DNA from: Puffinus mauretanicus
Taxonomy: Eukaryota; Chordata; Aves; Procellariiformes; Procellariidae
Length of the DNA: 64,000 nt
Reading direction: 5' to 3'
NCBI GenBank assembly: GCA_023333565.1
Contig: JAJKFH010001013.1
Span: 1 to 64,000, forward strand
Notes under the pieces: model-generated
What the model was told of the DNA's origin: nothing
Database searches by the model: none
Seen by the model: only the letters and a program-made list of their open reading frames with translations
Program-made: the position numbers and the translations under genes
Part shown: in pieces, positions 1 through 15,100 of the stretch
How the letters are laid out: every line of letters starts with the position of its first letter
Position numbering within the stretch: position 1 is the first letter of the stretch

Positions 1-3000
1 CTCTTCTAGCTGATGAACCAGTGAAACAGAGCGTAAGAGTTTTTACTACAGGAGCATAGGAGTGCCTACATTAAAAGAAAAAAAATCACGTTTCCACTGT
101 AAACTGCATGTTCTCAGTATGTTCAGGTAAAGGACATATGGAGCAGTTCCCTATGTATAATGTTCTTTAGGGCATCAAACATATTCCAACTAGTCACAGT
201 CGCAGAGATTCAACAACTAGTTGGTGAACTTAAATACTAAGAAACGTAGGTTTTTGGAGGGACCTGGAATCAATCGCAGCCAACCATGAATACATACTCC
301 ACAGCTTCTACAAAAATGTCTGCTCTGACTGCCCTAAGTATGCAACCATGCACTTACCCATGAAACCTCAAGACCTTGTGTAAAAGTTTCTGTCACTCTA
401 TAACTAATCCAAGACATTCAGTATAAAGACAAGAAATCATCACGGAGGATAATATGCAAGAGTAAAATAGGAAAAATTAAACATGTCACTGATGTCCCAA
501 CCATGGCCTTAGCGATAGCAGGGCATTTGTGAAGAGAAAATGCCTGGGAGATCCTAGAAAGTAAGCACTGCCTAACATCATGTAGAAAGGCAGAAAACAG
601 AAAAGACTGTTAACAGATTCTGTCAGCACACTGAATTGGGGAGATGAATCCACGTGACTCCAAACCTGACAATCTGGGTCTTCCTAAGCAATTGAGCAGA
701 GGCAGGAAAGGTTTTTTTCAATATCATGAAAATACCAGTAAATTTTGCCCCAATATTCGATCACTTTCTGTGGCCATTATCTGATGCTTCAAAAGAAAGT
801 AACCCTGCCTACCTTCATTCCCCAAAAGCCAAATTATGCACTGAGGGCAAATGTAAATCTCTCCGGCCCCTGCAGGTAAACAGCTGGCAGGATTAAAGTA
901 TTTAAAATACGGTGCAAAAAAGATATATGGAAATGCAGTCTCTTTTCAAGCCTCTGTTACAGATACAAGAAGTTAACCACCTAAAGATACAAATCACAAG
1001 TTTTAATTTTCAGCAGCAGGATCATTCTACCCTGTCATCAGATCCCACTTACGCACTTGTGAGCTGCTAGCATGAAACTTTGTATTCCTTGTGGTCCTTA
1101 TTGCATTTCAAAGACCAGTCCGGAATGGCTCATCTCTGAAATACTGATTTTTCTATTCTTATTTCCAGACTAGTTTTATTTATAACGAGTTCATACACCT
1201 TTCCACTTATTTAGCCAATATTCCCTTTCTGGTAAGTGCTTTCTGAATTGAAACACCCAATCAGATTCCTTTTTAGCCTTTGATTACTAAACTAAACACA
1301 TCCAACTCTTTCTTTAATCTCCTCTCATGCCAATGGCTTGCCATTTCTCAAATCATTTTCGTAGCCAGTGCTGTGTTAAATTATTCTTTTTGTAAAGTAA
1401 GTGGTAAGAGCTTTGGATGCCATTCACTTTAATCTCATAGCAGAGTATAGTTGTCTGCAATATTATTAAGACCAGCTAGTCTACTAGACAGCAAAACAAG
1501 CACGACCAAGTTGAGCATACACAATTATAGCTACTGGCACTTTTTTCCTTTGACAAGAGTTTTCTCTACAACTTTGTCTCCAGGGCAATGTTAGAAGATA
1601 AATGTATCTATAAAACATTTTTTGTTTTGCAGGGCCATACATAAAGAATGAGCCCCTTCCTATACTCAAAGTTCGTTTCAGCATGAAGACAAAAGGGAAA
1701 GCTTACCTGAAGGTTTCTATTCAGCCAGTTTCCTTTCATCTGTAAATCATGCCCAATGCAAAGCCAAAACATTATTCAGGATGGGAATAGAAATTGGTTT
1801 GTTGTCATTAGAGCTGGTGATGCTCTGGAAATGGAAGAAACGTGTTTCTGCCACAAAGTACAGTTAACCCAAACCAGCATTTGGTAATATAATTATGAAA
1901 CATCACAGCCTAAGAATTTTCTCAAAAGTAGAAAATGTCTGAAAGTTGGCAGTGATTTACAAATCATATTCTGAACTTGGGTTGTAATGAGTCTGGAATA
2001 CCAGTCTGGTCAGGGACACCGAAAATTTTTAGACAAGCACTGGGAAAAAGAAATTACTGTTCTGGCTTTTGTTGTTGTTTTCAAGGAAATAACTTCTCAC
2101 TTATTAACAAGTTGCAATCAAACGTGGAATTGATTAAGCCAATAGTTTTTAACTGCCTTCTGATGGCACTGAAATACTTTGGTTTTAGCAATTTTATTTC
2201 AATATGGGAGACATTTCCATGGACCTAGATTAGACTAAATACAAAAATAAGAAATCTATCTTAAAACAGAGGGAAATTTAGAGCATTAAAAGTAGTGAAG
2301 ATAGATATCTGTTTTCACTTTCTTTGTTGATTTGGTAGTTTTTTTGAAGAAAATTCTGTCATCAGTTGCCCTGAAAATGTTATCACCCCTCTCTACAAAC
2401 TTTGTCTTATAAACTTCAAAACAACAAGGAAAAAGTCAGCTGAATATAGTCAACACATAACAAATGGGAGTTGTTTTCTTACTAGAACGACAGTGCCCAT
2501 GGTGGTGATTGGACTACTAGTATTTACCTTCCATTTGCAACACAGCTTGCTAATCTGATGATTATTTGTGTGTAGTCACAAATAAAACAGATTAAGGAGA
2601 AAGGGAAGTTATTCATCAAGACTGCAGACTGCAATGTGACAGTGGCCAATGTATATCAGGATTGCAAGTGTTGAAACAAATGCTGATTTGCTAAGCCCAA
2701 ATTGTTTAGGAAAGGCAATGTGTTAAGATTTGCCTTTGATAGCTTTACTATTCTGTTCTTTATTTAAAGACTGAAGAAAGACATATTTATTATAAAAAGT
2801 GTAAACTTTCATTGAAAGCATATTCCCTTAATCAAACTAAATGAACTATAACTTAACCTTAGAGCTAAGAACACCATAACTAAATTTGTAGGTGTGGATG
2901 AAATTAATATTAACAACTCAGTTAAATCATCAAACTGCCTGTTTCCAGCGGATCAAGACTTTAGCTTCCTCCACAATAACAACTTCTAAAGAAAGCAAAG

Positions 3001-6000
3001 AATACAACCAAAGTCAATTTTCATCAAATTTTCATCCAAATCCAAGCAAAGTTCACTTTTGTCAGACTGCCAAACAGAATATGAGCTTTAACTTGAAATT
3101 CCAAAGTCCTGTGGCAGAATTTATCCTTTGAACTTGTTGGTTCTCAAAACCTGACGACAGTGATATACTGAATAGGTTACTATGTAGCACATAGCTATTT
3201 TAATTAGGCAGTTGCTTTACTAAAACATCTTTCAGGAACAAGTCCTTTAAATACATTGCAGTGTAATGACTAGAGGTATTTTTTTACAGAGGGAAATGCC
3301 AGATGAGATACACATATATACATATATATATTCTAACTTGGATAAAGGAAGGGGAGAGGGAAGTGCGTGAAGAGCTGAAACCTCGCTATGGCTACAAGAA
3401 GTTCCATTCTGTTCTGGCATTAAAGTGGTTTTGGAAACTACCAATCAATCAGATGCTATTAGAAACACTTTTGTTTTGTGTGTCCATGTTTTCAAAAAAT
3501 TGTGTCAAGATATTAAGTGGTTGCTTATCATAGATGTAAGGTAGTAAACTTTTTTTCATGATACTGACACGGAACACTTCGAAAACCAATGAAAAATAAA
3601 TGCATAATGAAGTATATATGCACACAAATTTGATATTTTTTTTTTTAACTGAAATGCAGTGGCTATTTTTTTTCACAGTATGCTGTTTCTTAGGGTGTTC
3701 CAGTGAAGAGGAAACTACTGGTCCTTGCACAAGAAGAGCTGTTGGAGGAAGATTAATATTCTGAGTTGTCAGAAGTAACAACCCTAGGCTGCCATATAAA
3801 ATAGTAGCACGCAAACAATGGAAATAAAAAGATAAGAATAAAATATACTGTAAGCTAAACAATCCTCAAGGCTCTGCCAAGGTCACCATTGTCATTAGGA
3901 GCAAGCTGAAGGATTCCAGAAGTGAGACAAAGTTTGTACAGATGAAATCACCAAAACAGGCTGTTCGTTGTTGAATGACAAAGTTGCTGCTGTGTTTTTG
4001 AACACAGTATCTTGAAGAGCATCCAGACTGGTGGACTAGAAGGAGCAAGTGTATTCATCACTGTGTATCCTGTTGCTCTTACATCATCTGCCCAGAGAGC
4101 ATCTGGCCTAAGCACCAAGACAGCATTGCTTTTCAAAACAGTGCACCAGCAAGAATTTCTTCTCTTTAAGCATTTCATGGCTGGTTAAAAATGTAGTTGT
4201 TGGTACTGTGAGCCATGATAATTTCTCAGGAAGCCCCCAGACCAGAAAAAAATAGAAGAATGGTGTAATAAGAAACACATCCTGTAAATGCCTTCTCCAT
4301 GGCACAGAGAAAGGCACATCCTTTCAATCCAGCATGGTAAGCCAGTAAGGATCTCACTCCATGACTTCACTGCCTGAATTCTCTTATCCCAGTGGATGTT
4401 GTGTTTCAAATAAGATCTAGAATTAAAAGCTTTATGGCTAATGTAGAAAATTAAACCAGCCCTGAAGGAACACCTTTTGATTGAAAAAGGGATGTTAACT
4501 CAGCTGAGCACTGCCTATCCCTTGTGTTCTTTTCCACGTGGTGTCTTTTATTGCTAGGTGTATCTGATGCCTTTCTGCCAAGGCATGGCAGAAGCTCATG
4601 ATGGATGGGGTGATCTTAAACTAACCAGGCAAGGATCAGTCTGAATGTGTTTAGTTCTTAATGCGAAAGAATCTTCATGCCAGTCAGCATTATTGTTGTA
4701 AAGTACCAGCGCTTAAGATCAAAAAAAAGGTCTATGCCAAAGATAATTCCCACCAAGAGGAAGAATTCATCAATGGCTGTGGGCTCAGCAAACTTTCTGT
4801 AGTAACACAGAACCAAGGGTGCCTCTTACCCGAGGGCAGCGAGGTCTGTTCCCACCAGAGCTTTATAAACCTTGCTAAATCTTAGTTGCCGTGTCTTAAT
4901 AGGGAGGGTGTAACATGATGGAGGCCTGCAAGAATGGAAGCAACATGTAACACATTTCCATAGACATGGTTTTTTAAGGCATAAATGTTTTAGCCAGTTG
5001 TTGTGCATTGGTGTACCCGTGCAGTAGCCCTCTACAGGGATTTCAGTGGCTGTCCCAGAGCTTACAGAGATGAGCATGCAGCAACATGCACTGCACATAA
5101 GGAAGAGTTACAAGGTAATGACACACATAGCTTCCAATGTATAACAACAAATTATTCTCATCCTGACAATATTATCTGTAGAATGCATAATCTATATTAT
5201 TCTTATTTTGTACAATATTGTTCTTTAAAACCTCCATTGCCTCACATACATACACACAGACTCTCTCTGTCTTGCAAGTCTACTATAAATTTTTCTGTTG
5301 AACGTCCTGCCACTGCACAGCACCATTACAAGAAAGATCTTGTCACAGTTTCTGGTATAAAAAAATCCACTTTCTCAGAAATTAATCAACCTGCTGCTAA
5401 AAAATTCTCCACAAATGCTCTTATTCTTTGTACTGACTATATGCGAGTAACAATTAAAGCAGGCATGTGTATTGATGAGGAAGAAGGGCAATGTCCAGAA
5501 CACAAAATACCTTTGGGAGGGGAAAGGCGCATTTCTTTGTCATACTCTGAAAAAAAAGTCACATATAATTGAGGGCTATCATTTTAGCTACTCTACTACT
5601 ACATTACCGCTGTACTGTAGATAAGTTATGATTTCTAAGTCAGTCAGTCATTGCAACTTTTGCTGCGTGTGTAGAGTATGAATCCTGTGTGGATTCTTGA
5701 ACACATCACATGCCCCACTACAGAGTGACACAGAGAATTCCACTTAACCAAGAGAGTAATGTCAATATACTCTTCTATTAGAAAATACGTCCAACATGAA
5801 AATTGAGGTTTTGTCGTAGCTCCTGGCTCCTGTAATGCAATATATAGCAGTTGCTCTGAAACCCCAGAGGCTGTAGCTTTGAGTTGTCTTTCTGTTATTA
5901 CTTTGCACAAGCTCTCTTTTAGAACTGGGAGGGGAGGAGGGATTAGAAATGTAAACGTAAAAGAAAGTGGTCAATGACACCTATATGGAAACATCCACTT

Positions 6001-8830
6001 TCAAAGCCAGACTTCAGTTTTGTCTCCCAGTGTTAGACAGCTGCCAGACTCTGCTCAGTTTTGTGCATTCTGTGGTCCACAGTTTCTGTTTGCATCACCA
6101 TTATAGTGGTGATTGGACAAGAAAGACTATTTTAAAACCTCTAAAAGATAATTAAAAAAAAAAAATTACCAGCAATAAGTAGACTGGAGCTAAGAATTCC
6201 AAACAGCCCAAAGAATAAAACAGTTTATGAAAAATCACAAATATTTTTTAAATCTGATAATAAAAGGATGTTAAAGTCCAGCTGAATATATGATTGGAGA
6301 GATTTAGAAGTCTATTGGGCATTCTACTACACTTTCTTACCTCTTTTGGCTGCTTGTCTTCCTGGCCTTGAAACAACAGTCTTAATTGACTTTATGAGCA
6401 TCTATGTGAATCACAGCAAGGCTATAGGGTTCATAAAGATAAAATAAACCACCCCACCTTATCCCCCCCTCCCCAAAAAGCCTCACTGCAGATCAAAAAC
6501 ATCTAATATTAATACTTCAAAATGCTGAATCTGTTTATGAGTTGATCTAGAATTTTCCAGCAAAATTACACTCACTTTCCCAGAGTCCTTTTCTGACTTA
6601 CTACCCAAGCAGAGGTAGAAGCTCCCCTAGAGTAGTTATTTAGTATGTTACTTTATGCCACACAGACAAAAAAGTATCCTAATTTTTTTCAACCTTTAAG
6701 CATTACAGGCGAGCCTTTCAGAGAAACAAATAACACCTGAATAATTTTATTACTTGCTCAGGCAGAGTCATGACGTTCATTTTTCTGTTTGACTTTGAGG
6801 TTGTAAAGTACATTCAGATCCCCTTTCTTTATATTGTATGTGTATGAAAGTCAGGAATCAAACTTTCCTTGAGCTTTTCCACAAGAAATGAAATGTTCTT
6901 GGAACATGTTGCCCGAAGAATCATTGCGAGAACATCATGATCCCAAAAAGAAATAAGTATTAATGGTGTCGCAGTGTTCCTAAATATTTTCTTCTGTCAA
7001 AAGTTTACTTATGTTTTCCTGATAATGACAAGAGAAACATTGTTGAATTTAATAAATAGCTAGATTAGATGTTAAATTCACCATCATTTTCACTTATATT
7101 TATCTGTGAGTCGGTCTGGTTCAAGGACTGATTGCTGGCAATTATTTAGAACATCAATTATTTTAGTCATACACATTCGGTAATAACTTCACCTTATCAG
7201 GAAAACATATTTCTGAAACTGTTGATCCAGTGAAAGCTGATGATCGGAATTTCTTTTAGGAAACACTAGAAGGAGACGGAGAATAAAGTAGTAATCTAGT
7301 TCTTTCCAGGTCATTTTTGTGCTTCTGGAAAAAATAGTGCAGGTTTCAAAAGACCGTTTTTGTAAAAGCAACATCTTTTTGTTCGCAAATTGTAGTTTTA
7401 TATTAAATAATCATTTTTTTTAACCTATGCGTGTCTGAACTGTGCTGTAAATAGAAAGATTAAAGAAAAAGGAAGTGAAACAGGGGAGGAAGAAAGTAAA
7501 ACAGAGGCAGGAATGTAATGAACTTCTTTTCATGACCTTTGGAATTTCTAGTTGTTTTTCATTATGCAACGCTGAGCTCTATCCAGGGAGATAAAATGGT
7601 GGAAATGGAACGTATTACATTTGAGGGAAAGGAGCTATTTCAAAGACAACAACCACATCTGAGCACTAACACTAATGTGAAGATGATGTCAAGGCTGCCC
7701 CCCCGCCTTTTTCTTTAAGGTGGGATTTTGCATGGAAATTTGGAGAGAAACTTGGTTCCAAAATTAATTATAAACTGCTATCCCATAGGATCACCCAGAA
7801 GTACCATTGAGGCTGCGAGTCAGGAAGGTCTTGCAGCCTTAACTAGCATGGCCCAGCAGCCACAAACAAAACATCCCAAACCCTGTGTTTAACTTATGCC
7901 TATAAAAAAAGATTAAGATGTGGAGAAGTACAACTCAAATGACTGAAAGGAAAGGCATTGGAGCTTAAACCTCGTGGTATATGATGAAAGGTCTGAATGG
8001 AAACGTAAATGAAAGAAGACTAGAGCAATTAGCAGTACAAAAGTAGTTACAACTATAGAAAGGTGTGGCATAATGTGACTATAGATGCCATAAGGGCTAT
8101 AGAACAAATCAGTTATCCTTAACTGGGAACACAGAATCAGACAGGCAAAACAAGAAATAAATAGATACAGCAACAGGAGGGAAAAAAAAGTGAGAAAAGG
8201 ACATGGGCAATAGAGGTAGAACATGGAGAGAAAGAGAAAGGTGTGAGAAAAATTTTGTTTTAGAAGGGTGAAATTGATAACAGTTTATTTTTCAGTCAGG
8301 ATGGGGAGGCAGTTTGAAAGAGGGGGAGTATGGTGGAGACTGTGCATGGGAAAAGAAACTGCAGAGAGATATTTAGGGAGACATTTTAAGGTCATTCATT
8401 TCTGTATATTGGCAGTAATCCATTGTGGAGAACAGACAGCTACTGTAGTTGTTAGTAAAGAGAAATGTCATTGAATTATAGATGAACATAATGGAAAAAC
8501 TTCATGTCTAGCCATTGTGTAAAATTAGGAGTGGGACATGCTGGCTGTGTGGGCCTGGTGAATGCCAGGTGCGTGGGTGAGTAGTGAGCATTGGGAAAGG
8601 GTGTCCTATTCAAGTGGTCTATTCAGCTCCTACACCACACTGTAATGTCATTATTTTTTCCTGCTCTGGCGTCTGAGTACAAACCAAAGAATAGTAAACA
8701 GTAAGTACATTGGTGACTATCTCAGCACGTCCATATGTTTCTGCCTGCATGTTTAACACAATGCCAGAGGGGAAAGGACTCACCTTTAATGTGATGATCG
8801 TTCATAAAGGCCTGTGTGATCACACCTGCT
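1..8830. other. Non-coding, AT-rich unique sequence; no gene seen
   Basis: I find no exon with convincing splice sites, no RNA gene and no recognisable young repeat in this stretch. The longest open frame (5,003-5,572, +, 189 codons) begins with GTG, has no early ATG and shows no domain I know, so I treat it as chance. A short TA/CA-rich microsatellite lies at about 3,308-3,331. The sequence is consistent with an intron or intergenic desert of a vertebrate genome. Confidence 0.6.
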
Positions 8831-8834
8831 AACG

Positions 8835-8854
8835 ACACCACACCACACCACACC
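8835..8854. repeat. Short (ACACC)n tandem repeat
   Basis: A five-base unit ACACC is repeated about four times without interruption. It is a minor microsatellite with no evident function. Confidence 0.7.
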
Positions 8855-10097
8855 AGTTCACAATGCACAACAGGCTACCCAGCCTCAACCAGTCAATCAG
8901 CGATTAAACCTAGTTAGATATTAAACCTCTTCTGACATACAAAATTTTGATTACCCAAAATTCATTATTTTAACAGGTGAAAGTTTACTTGCCACGTCAT
9001 GACTCTGAAAGACTTCAGCCTTCCAGTAGGAAGTCTCAAGTCTCTAAGTCTGTCAGTGCTCTCAGATGTACAGAGCTCTCCATGTCTGCTTCTTTCCCTA
9101 GAATGACAGGTCTCACTTTTGCTGTCATACTGAACAGGGGCATTTGGCTCTTGCAGCCAGCATGGGAGTGTTTTATTGTTTTGTGAAGCATGTTTTTCCT
9201 TTACTCAGTGTAGTCTGAACAAAGTCATAGTGATGGTGTTTCTCCCACTATTTCTGTGCCATACAGCTATTAGTTCCTAAGTATCCATTTTCTGCCTTTT
9301 CTCACCTTTGGTTGTTTTTTCCCCCCACTATTCTGTACATCACATACTATTTGTCCTGCATGCACATTTGATAATGACACAACTGCTTTTCCAGTACCTC
9401 CTGCTTCTGTCACAACCATTAAATGTGTTAATAGCCCATTTGCTGGAGATTGCACTGTCTGAATACAAAATTGACTGAGTTTACACAGACTACCATGCAG
9501 ACAGTGCTGTACCATATTGGAAGAATGACCAATTACAACCACTGGCCTACTCAGCCAGGAGACTGATAAAGAGCAGGAGCAGAATGAACTACACACACAG
9601 CTAGCCGTTAAAGGCAACATTCTAGAAAAATTATGAAGGTCTGTTACCTACAGATATAACCTAAGAAACCATATACATTGAAACAGATTCAGTAGTGGCA
9701 TACTTAAGTAAAAACTGAAGAATGTATATTATAATGCAGCTTTTGCATGTTTAAATAAAATACATCTGGTATAACAGTAACTAGCAGGAAGAAACTAGGA
9801 GTGACCTAGATCGCATTAGTAAAAAAATTCTCTTAAATTCCTTTAAAAAAAACCAACCCTGCAGACTAAGGCATATCCCTTTTCTTTCCTTTTTCCTGGA
9901 GCAGCACAGAGAGAGTAACAAAAGGTATTTGGGAGGTGAACAGCTTACAGGTGAATCACTAAGAACAGTGTCCCCCTCTCTAACCTTCAAGGTGAGATCT
10001 GGTGGACACTCTCAGAGCACATCTACCAGGTTAGAATACAAGTAAACATTCCTGGAGAGTGACCATTGCCACCCTCTCCTGGTACTCAGTCACCCTG

Positions 10098-10134
10098 GGG
10101 CTCGAACCATCACCTCAGGTGTTGGAGACCTGAG
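10098..10134 (-). other. tRNA-like fragment (B-box plus anticodon-type stem), possibly a SINE relic
   Basis: Read on the minus strand, a perfect 7-bp stem (CTCAGGT/ACCTGAG) encloses a 7-base loop with T at loop position 2. A few bases downstream is GGTTCGAGCCC, an exact fit to the Pol III B-box consensus GGTTCGANNCC. This is the order and approximate spacing of an anticodon arm and T-arm. I cannot build a matching acceptor stem or a clean D-arm, so it is not an intact tRNA gene. It could be the head of a decayed tRNA-derived SINE, or coincidence. Confidence 0.25.
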
Positions 10135-12087
10135 ATCATTTTACTTTGCAGCCTCTGATCATTTCTTCTTGGCTTTGATTCTGCTTGAAAATGAGGAAGG
10201 GAATACTGGTATGCAGATTGTGTCAGGGCACACTTCCTTCATAATTCTCACTTTCTGGTGTATGGTAGCAACAAATCCACTGTCCCTATGTCTGTGATTG
10301 TCAGAAATTCAAATATCACTTGTAGAAAAAGGAATGTAAGATATTTCTTGAGTGAGAAGAATAGAGAAAAGTAAACACCACAACTATATTATTACAGGAA
10401 AAAAGGGGAGGTAGGGGAAGAAAGACCCACCTCAGTATAGGGAAATTCCTTACCTACAAATTACTGCAAACTAGAAGACGATCCAAGGAGCTATCACTAT
10501 ATGATGCCTATATGTTTCATATAACCTTCCCAAGACATTTGCTGTCAGACACAGCCTAGACGGATCACTGAACCTGCTGCAGCCATTCTTATGTTCATAG
10601 ATTTAGTTTCTTGGAGCTGGATTTCACCTCCACAATGATTTCCTCCCTCACAAAACCACACCCTCCCCAATATCATCTTCAGGATGCAATCCCTGGGAAC
10701 TGAAGGAAAGAGGCCTCTTTACTTCCAGTCAGACCCATCCCCTCATATCAGAGGAACACAGTCACTTGGCTCTAGTTCCAACACGTATTATCACTTATGC
10801 CTGCCATGTGCACTTCACAATCTGTGCCACTTTCCGGCCACTCAGCCACCCTCTGCTTCTATGATTCAACTTCTGAGGGTTGCCGCCAGCCTGAACGCCT
10901 CCTCTGTGACAGCTACACAATGTGTCCTACGCGCTATTGGAACTACCCAGGGAAAGAATGAGATACATATTTGTGCCATGGTCAAATACTGGATCTTGCC
11001 TGATGCAGCCAATTCAACGATAACTAGCAAAAATTTACCCCTAAGTGAAGGAAAGGGTAAATGCCTTCCCCTTCTAACCTAGATTAGGGAAAACACACCT
11101 CACCCCCAAACCAGGCCAGCCTGGGAGAGAGTACCTCATTATATGGTCTGTCTGCAGAAGACAAATGCACCTGCTATTTCCTTCCTTCTTGCAAAAGCAT
11201 TCAAAACAGTTCCATCTTGGAAGAAATCCCTGACACCCTCTTCTCCAACCACCTAAATGTCGGCCTCCTGCTAAGACAAAGTCCACACCAGGCTCCATCC
11301 AGCCCTACGGGCTGCCCCACCTCCTGGGATTAGCACAAGAGCTGCTCCCAAAGCAGAACCTGGCATGGCAGGGGTTAATGGGGGGCGATGGGGAGGGGAG
11401 GGTGAGACGAAAGAAAATAGCCCGACACTCTTCCCAGCTTGTTTGATGGAGATGCGACCTGGCAGCATTGAAAAGCTTCAAGATTAATGGAGAAAAGGCG
11501 GAATCTGACAGCTTTTCCGCTAGTTTCACTCCTCCTGGGTGGGCCGATTGCTCTTGAATGTCACTTGCTACTTAATCTTGTGTATCTGAAGCAGACTGAC
11601 GTGTTTGGGGAGCCCCGCTTGCTCTGTATAGACATCAATTGGCAAGGCAGATAAAAGGAAACTGCATTGAATTACTCTCTTATGCCTTTTATAGAGCACT
11701 TTCTGACTACAAAATAATTAGTAGCCCCATCCAACGAAACCTGACGTGGTTAGGGCACTCTTTAAACACCACAAGTGAGGAGGAGCAAGTATCCCTTACT
11801 CTCTTCCAGCTGCTTCCCAGAGCTACCATGAAACCAAGACATGTTTATACTCAAATAGAAACATCTCTAGATAATATTGTCATTTAATATCACCTCACTG
11901 TCTGTGAGACATTGCATTGATTTTTTTTCTGAATGATTGATTTCTGTTTGCAAGTTGAAGATTTGCTGCAGAGTTAACGATTTATGTATTAGATACTTTC
12001 CCCGCTGAGCAGAAAAAAACCCTTATGTACTCTTTAAAAATGCAATACGTCTCCCACTCAGCGAACATGATGCATTCTCCCTTGTAG

Positions 12088-12101
12088 TATATAAAGGGGG
12101 C
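12088..12101 (+). promoter_or_regulatory. TATA-box-like word, unassigned
   Basis: The word TATATAAAGGGGGC closely fits a vertebrate TATA box with its G-rich downstream edge. I see no exon or open frame that obviously starts from it, so its use as a promoter is only a possibility. Confidence 0.15.
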
Positions 12102-15100
12102 ATGGGAGACTAAAACTTAAGGTTTTTTTCCTCCATCTGCAGTGAAATCAGATGGTGACTGTCTTGCAAAAGACATGTGATTCTTTTTTTAATGCCAGAA
12201 TTTCAAGTCGAATTCTTCCTTATCTTTCACCCATGTCACACCATTTATGGCAACCTAGAAATAGTAGCAAATAAAAATAGAAGTCCCCAATAGTTTGTAA
12301 GATTTGCTTCATATCCCAAACTGATTCTAGTGCTATAAATCTGAGTTTTCCGCTTTTTGTTAATAAAAATTAATTTGGAGATATATTAGTGGAATAGCAC
12401 CAAGCTGACATAGCTGCTCAGCCTACAATCAGCAACATAAGCAAAACTCTGATAGTGTGTGAACTGGAAGTTAACATCTGAACTTTTTAAGCATCTGAAA
12501 ATTTAGGTGTGCTTTGTTGCCACAAAAATTATCTTCTGCCTTGTGTTAGACAATTGTCTAAAATAGATTGCACGGAGCCAATTTGACACAGGATGTATCT
12601 ATCATAAAGTCTTCTATTTTTTTCTTTTTCAAACAACAAAAAAAATAATCACAGTTAAGTTTGAAAAGTTTAAACTGTGTCACACCAGCTTCTAAGTGAG
12701 GAAAAGTATCCCAGATTAAACACCAACACCATCATTGTATTTCAACTGGCACCTAAAAATCAGCTAGTAGGAGATGCCTTCACCAATTATGTAGACCTAT
12801 TCAGCTGGGGAAAAAATTGCTCTGTTCTGTGCAGTTTTTTACGGCATTTTTCCTCAGATCTAAGTGGCACTTTATAAGAAGAAAATGTGATCTTACACAA
12901 AGACTTGTAACAAGCCACGGGAATAGCAGTCACTTCACCAGGTTTTTTTTCAGACGGCAAATTTCTATGCCCTTTGGAGGAAGACAGAAGATATAAACTG
13001 AATGATGGATCACTTCAGTGAAAGCATCACAAAGTTCTGCTATTTTATTTATTTATTACTATTTTTAATAAGAAAATTCTCAGATACCTTACTGTTTTTA
13101 AATAAGCAGCTTTTATTTTCTGATTGGTCTTGTTTCAGTAAAGCTGCAGGGAAGTGCTAACATCTTAATCTCACTGTAAGTGTACAATTTCTGCCAATGT
13201 TTTAAAAAAAAATCTAAAGAATTTTAAAAAATTTTAAAAGCTGTTTAAAAAAATCAAGGTAGTAAAAACTTCATAAAATCCAACTGCTTAGGCTTTTTGT
13301 TTTTGTGCTGGGCTAATGACTGTGTTTTAATAAATGAAGCATAATTACATGTATAGATATCAAAACATATCAATATGAGTTTTCTTAAAGTTCAGATTAA
13401 TTCCGTACTTTATCTTCAAGATTGTTTCATATATTTCTCAGCATTAATCCTTTAACAAACTGCAGAAAAAAGTAAAGAGATTATGGTTATGATGATTTAT
13501 AGGAAATTGATTCCTTTATCAAGTATATGTTCAGTTTATATAGATTCAGGAATGAACAAAAAGCACTAATGAAAAAGAGGTTATTTTTGCAATATTATGT
13601 ATTATGAAAAACAAGCAGCATGACATCCTAGAAACTAAAGGGTCTTCACATTATCTCCCTTCACCCTTGCCCAGAAGGATGACATTTGCATTGTTAAAAA
13701 ATATATAGGGCTTTAAAGACATTTACAAAATTTTGTTGAAGGCTCTTGAACAAAATTCTTTCTGTTGATGCAATCCAGCCAAATTTATATCATACTTGTC
13801 AGAATAAATCTTAATCTTTCTATATGTGGCTTTGTTTGCTAACCTTGCTTGAGGTTTTTAAGAGCAGTGGTCAAATTCTACACACACATTTAACTTCATC
13901 CATTAAGTTTCTGAGACTTGGCAGAAATGAAGGTGAGCATCTGCACAAGTGCTTACAAGACCCAGATTTTACAAATAAAACATCCTGAAACATGCTAGAG
14001 CTTCTATTCTTTGTAAGAATTAGGACTAGGCAACGTCTCTTAATTAAGTGCATATCCTTCCCCTGGAAAATTTATCATTTGTTAGTATCATACCAGTGTT
14101 TTATCAAAGTAAGAGTAGCAGATGCAGCCAAACCTTAGGTAATTTATACGAAACAGCTCTACAGTTTGCTGTCACATTTGGCCACAAAAGGGAATTTCTT
14201 ATCTGGGGATTCTTAGTGCAACATATCGCAACAACTCTTTGATTTGCAGACTAGTTCAAAGTACTTGAGATCATGGGTCACTAACACAATACACTGCTAG
14301 GTTCCTTGTGAGTCCTCTTTCCTGCTCTTTAGGTGCAGTGTTTGTGCCTACTTCCTAGCATGATCCAGGCGCAGGGTCTTGTAAGGAGGAGAGTCAATAT
14401 CCACCCATTGATGTGTGCAAACATACACACAAACACATGTGCATAAAACAGAAAACAGAGAGACTTTTGTTTTCCTTCTACAAGCAGGAAAGCTGCTATT
14501 CCATGTGAAGATGCAATCACAAACCAAGAATGCTTAGATGAAAAACACTGGTGGTAAGTTTTAAGGGCAGACAAAACAAAGTCTGATCTTTAGTCTCTTT
14601 ATACTACTACAGAAAAACAAGAAACTTTCAAGGTTGAGTTGGACTTCACAGCTACACAGCCAAAGGCAACAGAGTTGTTGACTGAGGGGAAGGAGCCTCC
14701 GTGTGCACCTCGCAGCCCCTGTGCAACCTCAGCTCACTGCCCAGAAGAGACATGACATCCTGACAATAGTGGTTTACTTACTCACAGTAAAAACCCCATC
14801 TGTTAAAAGCTGATTTCAAACTCCTAAATGTTAATAAATGTAAAGTAAAACTTGTACTGTTGCAAACACCTTCTGCTGTTATTCTGAGCTTGAAGCAGCG
14901 GAACTGAGATGACCCTCAGGATCCTGTCCTGTCCCTTCAATTCCAATTTCATTATGTCATAGTGAAATGACAAGGAGAGAAAGTGATTGTGGTGCAAGAA
15001 CTACTTTTTTTTCTAATATTAATGTGCAGTTATGAGGATAAAGGGCCTATTCATAGCCTGGTGCTTCACAAAGCTAAGATAATGTAGTAGTCAATAATAA

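Noticed and set aside
5003..5572. 189-codon open frame on the + strand
   Set aside because: It starts at GTG with no early ATG, has no recognisable domain or splice context, and its composition is ordinary translated non-coding DNA.
10684..11082. 132-codon frame on the + strand
   Set aside because: No domain, no splice sites and no promoter context.
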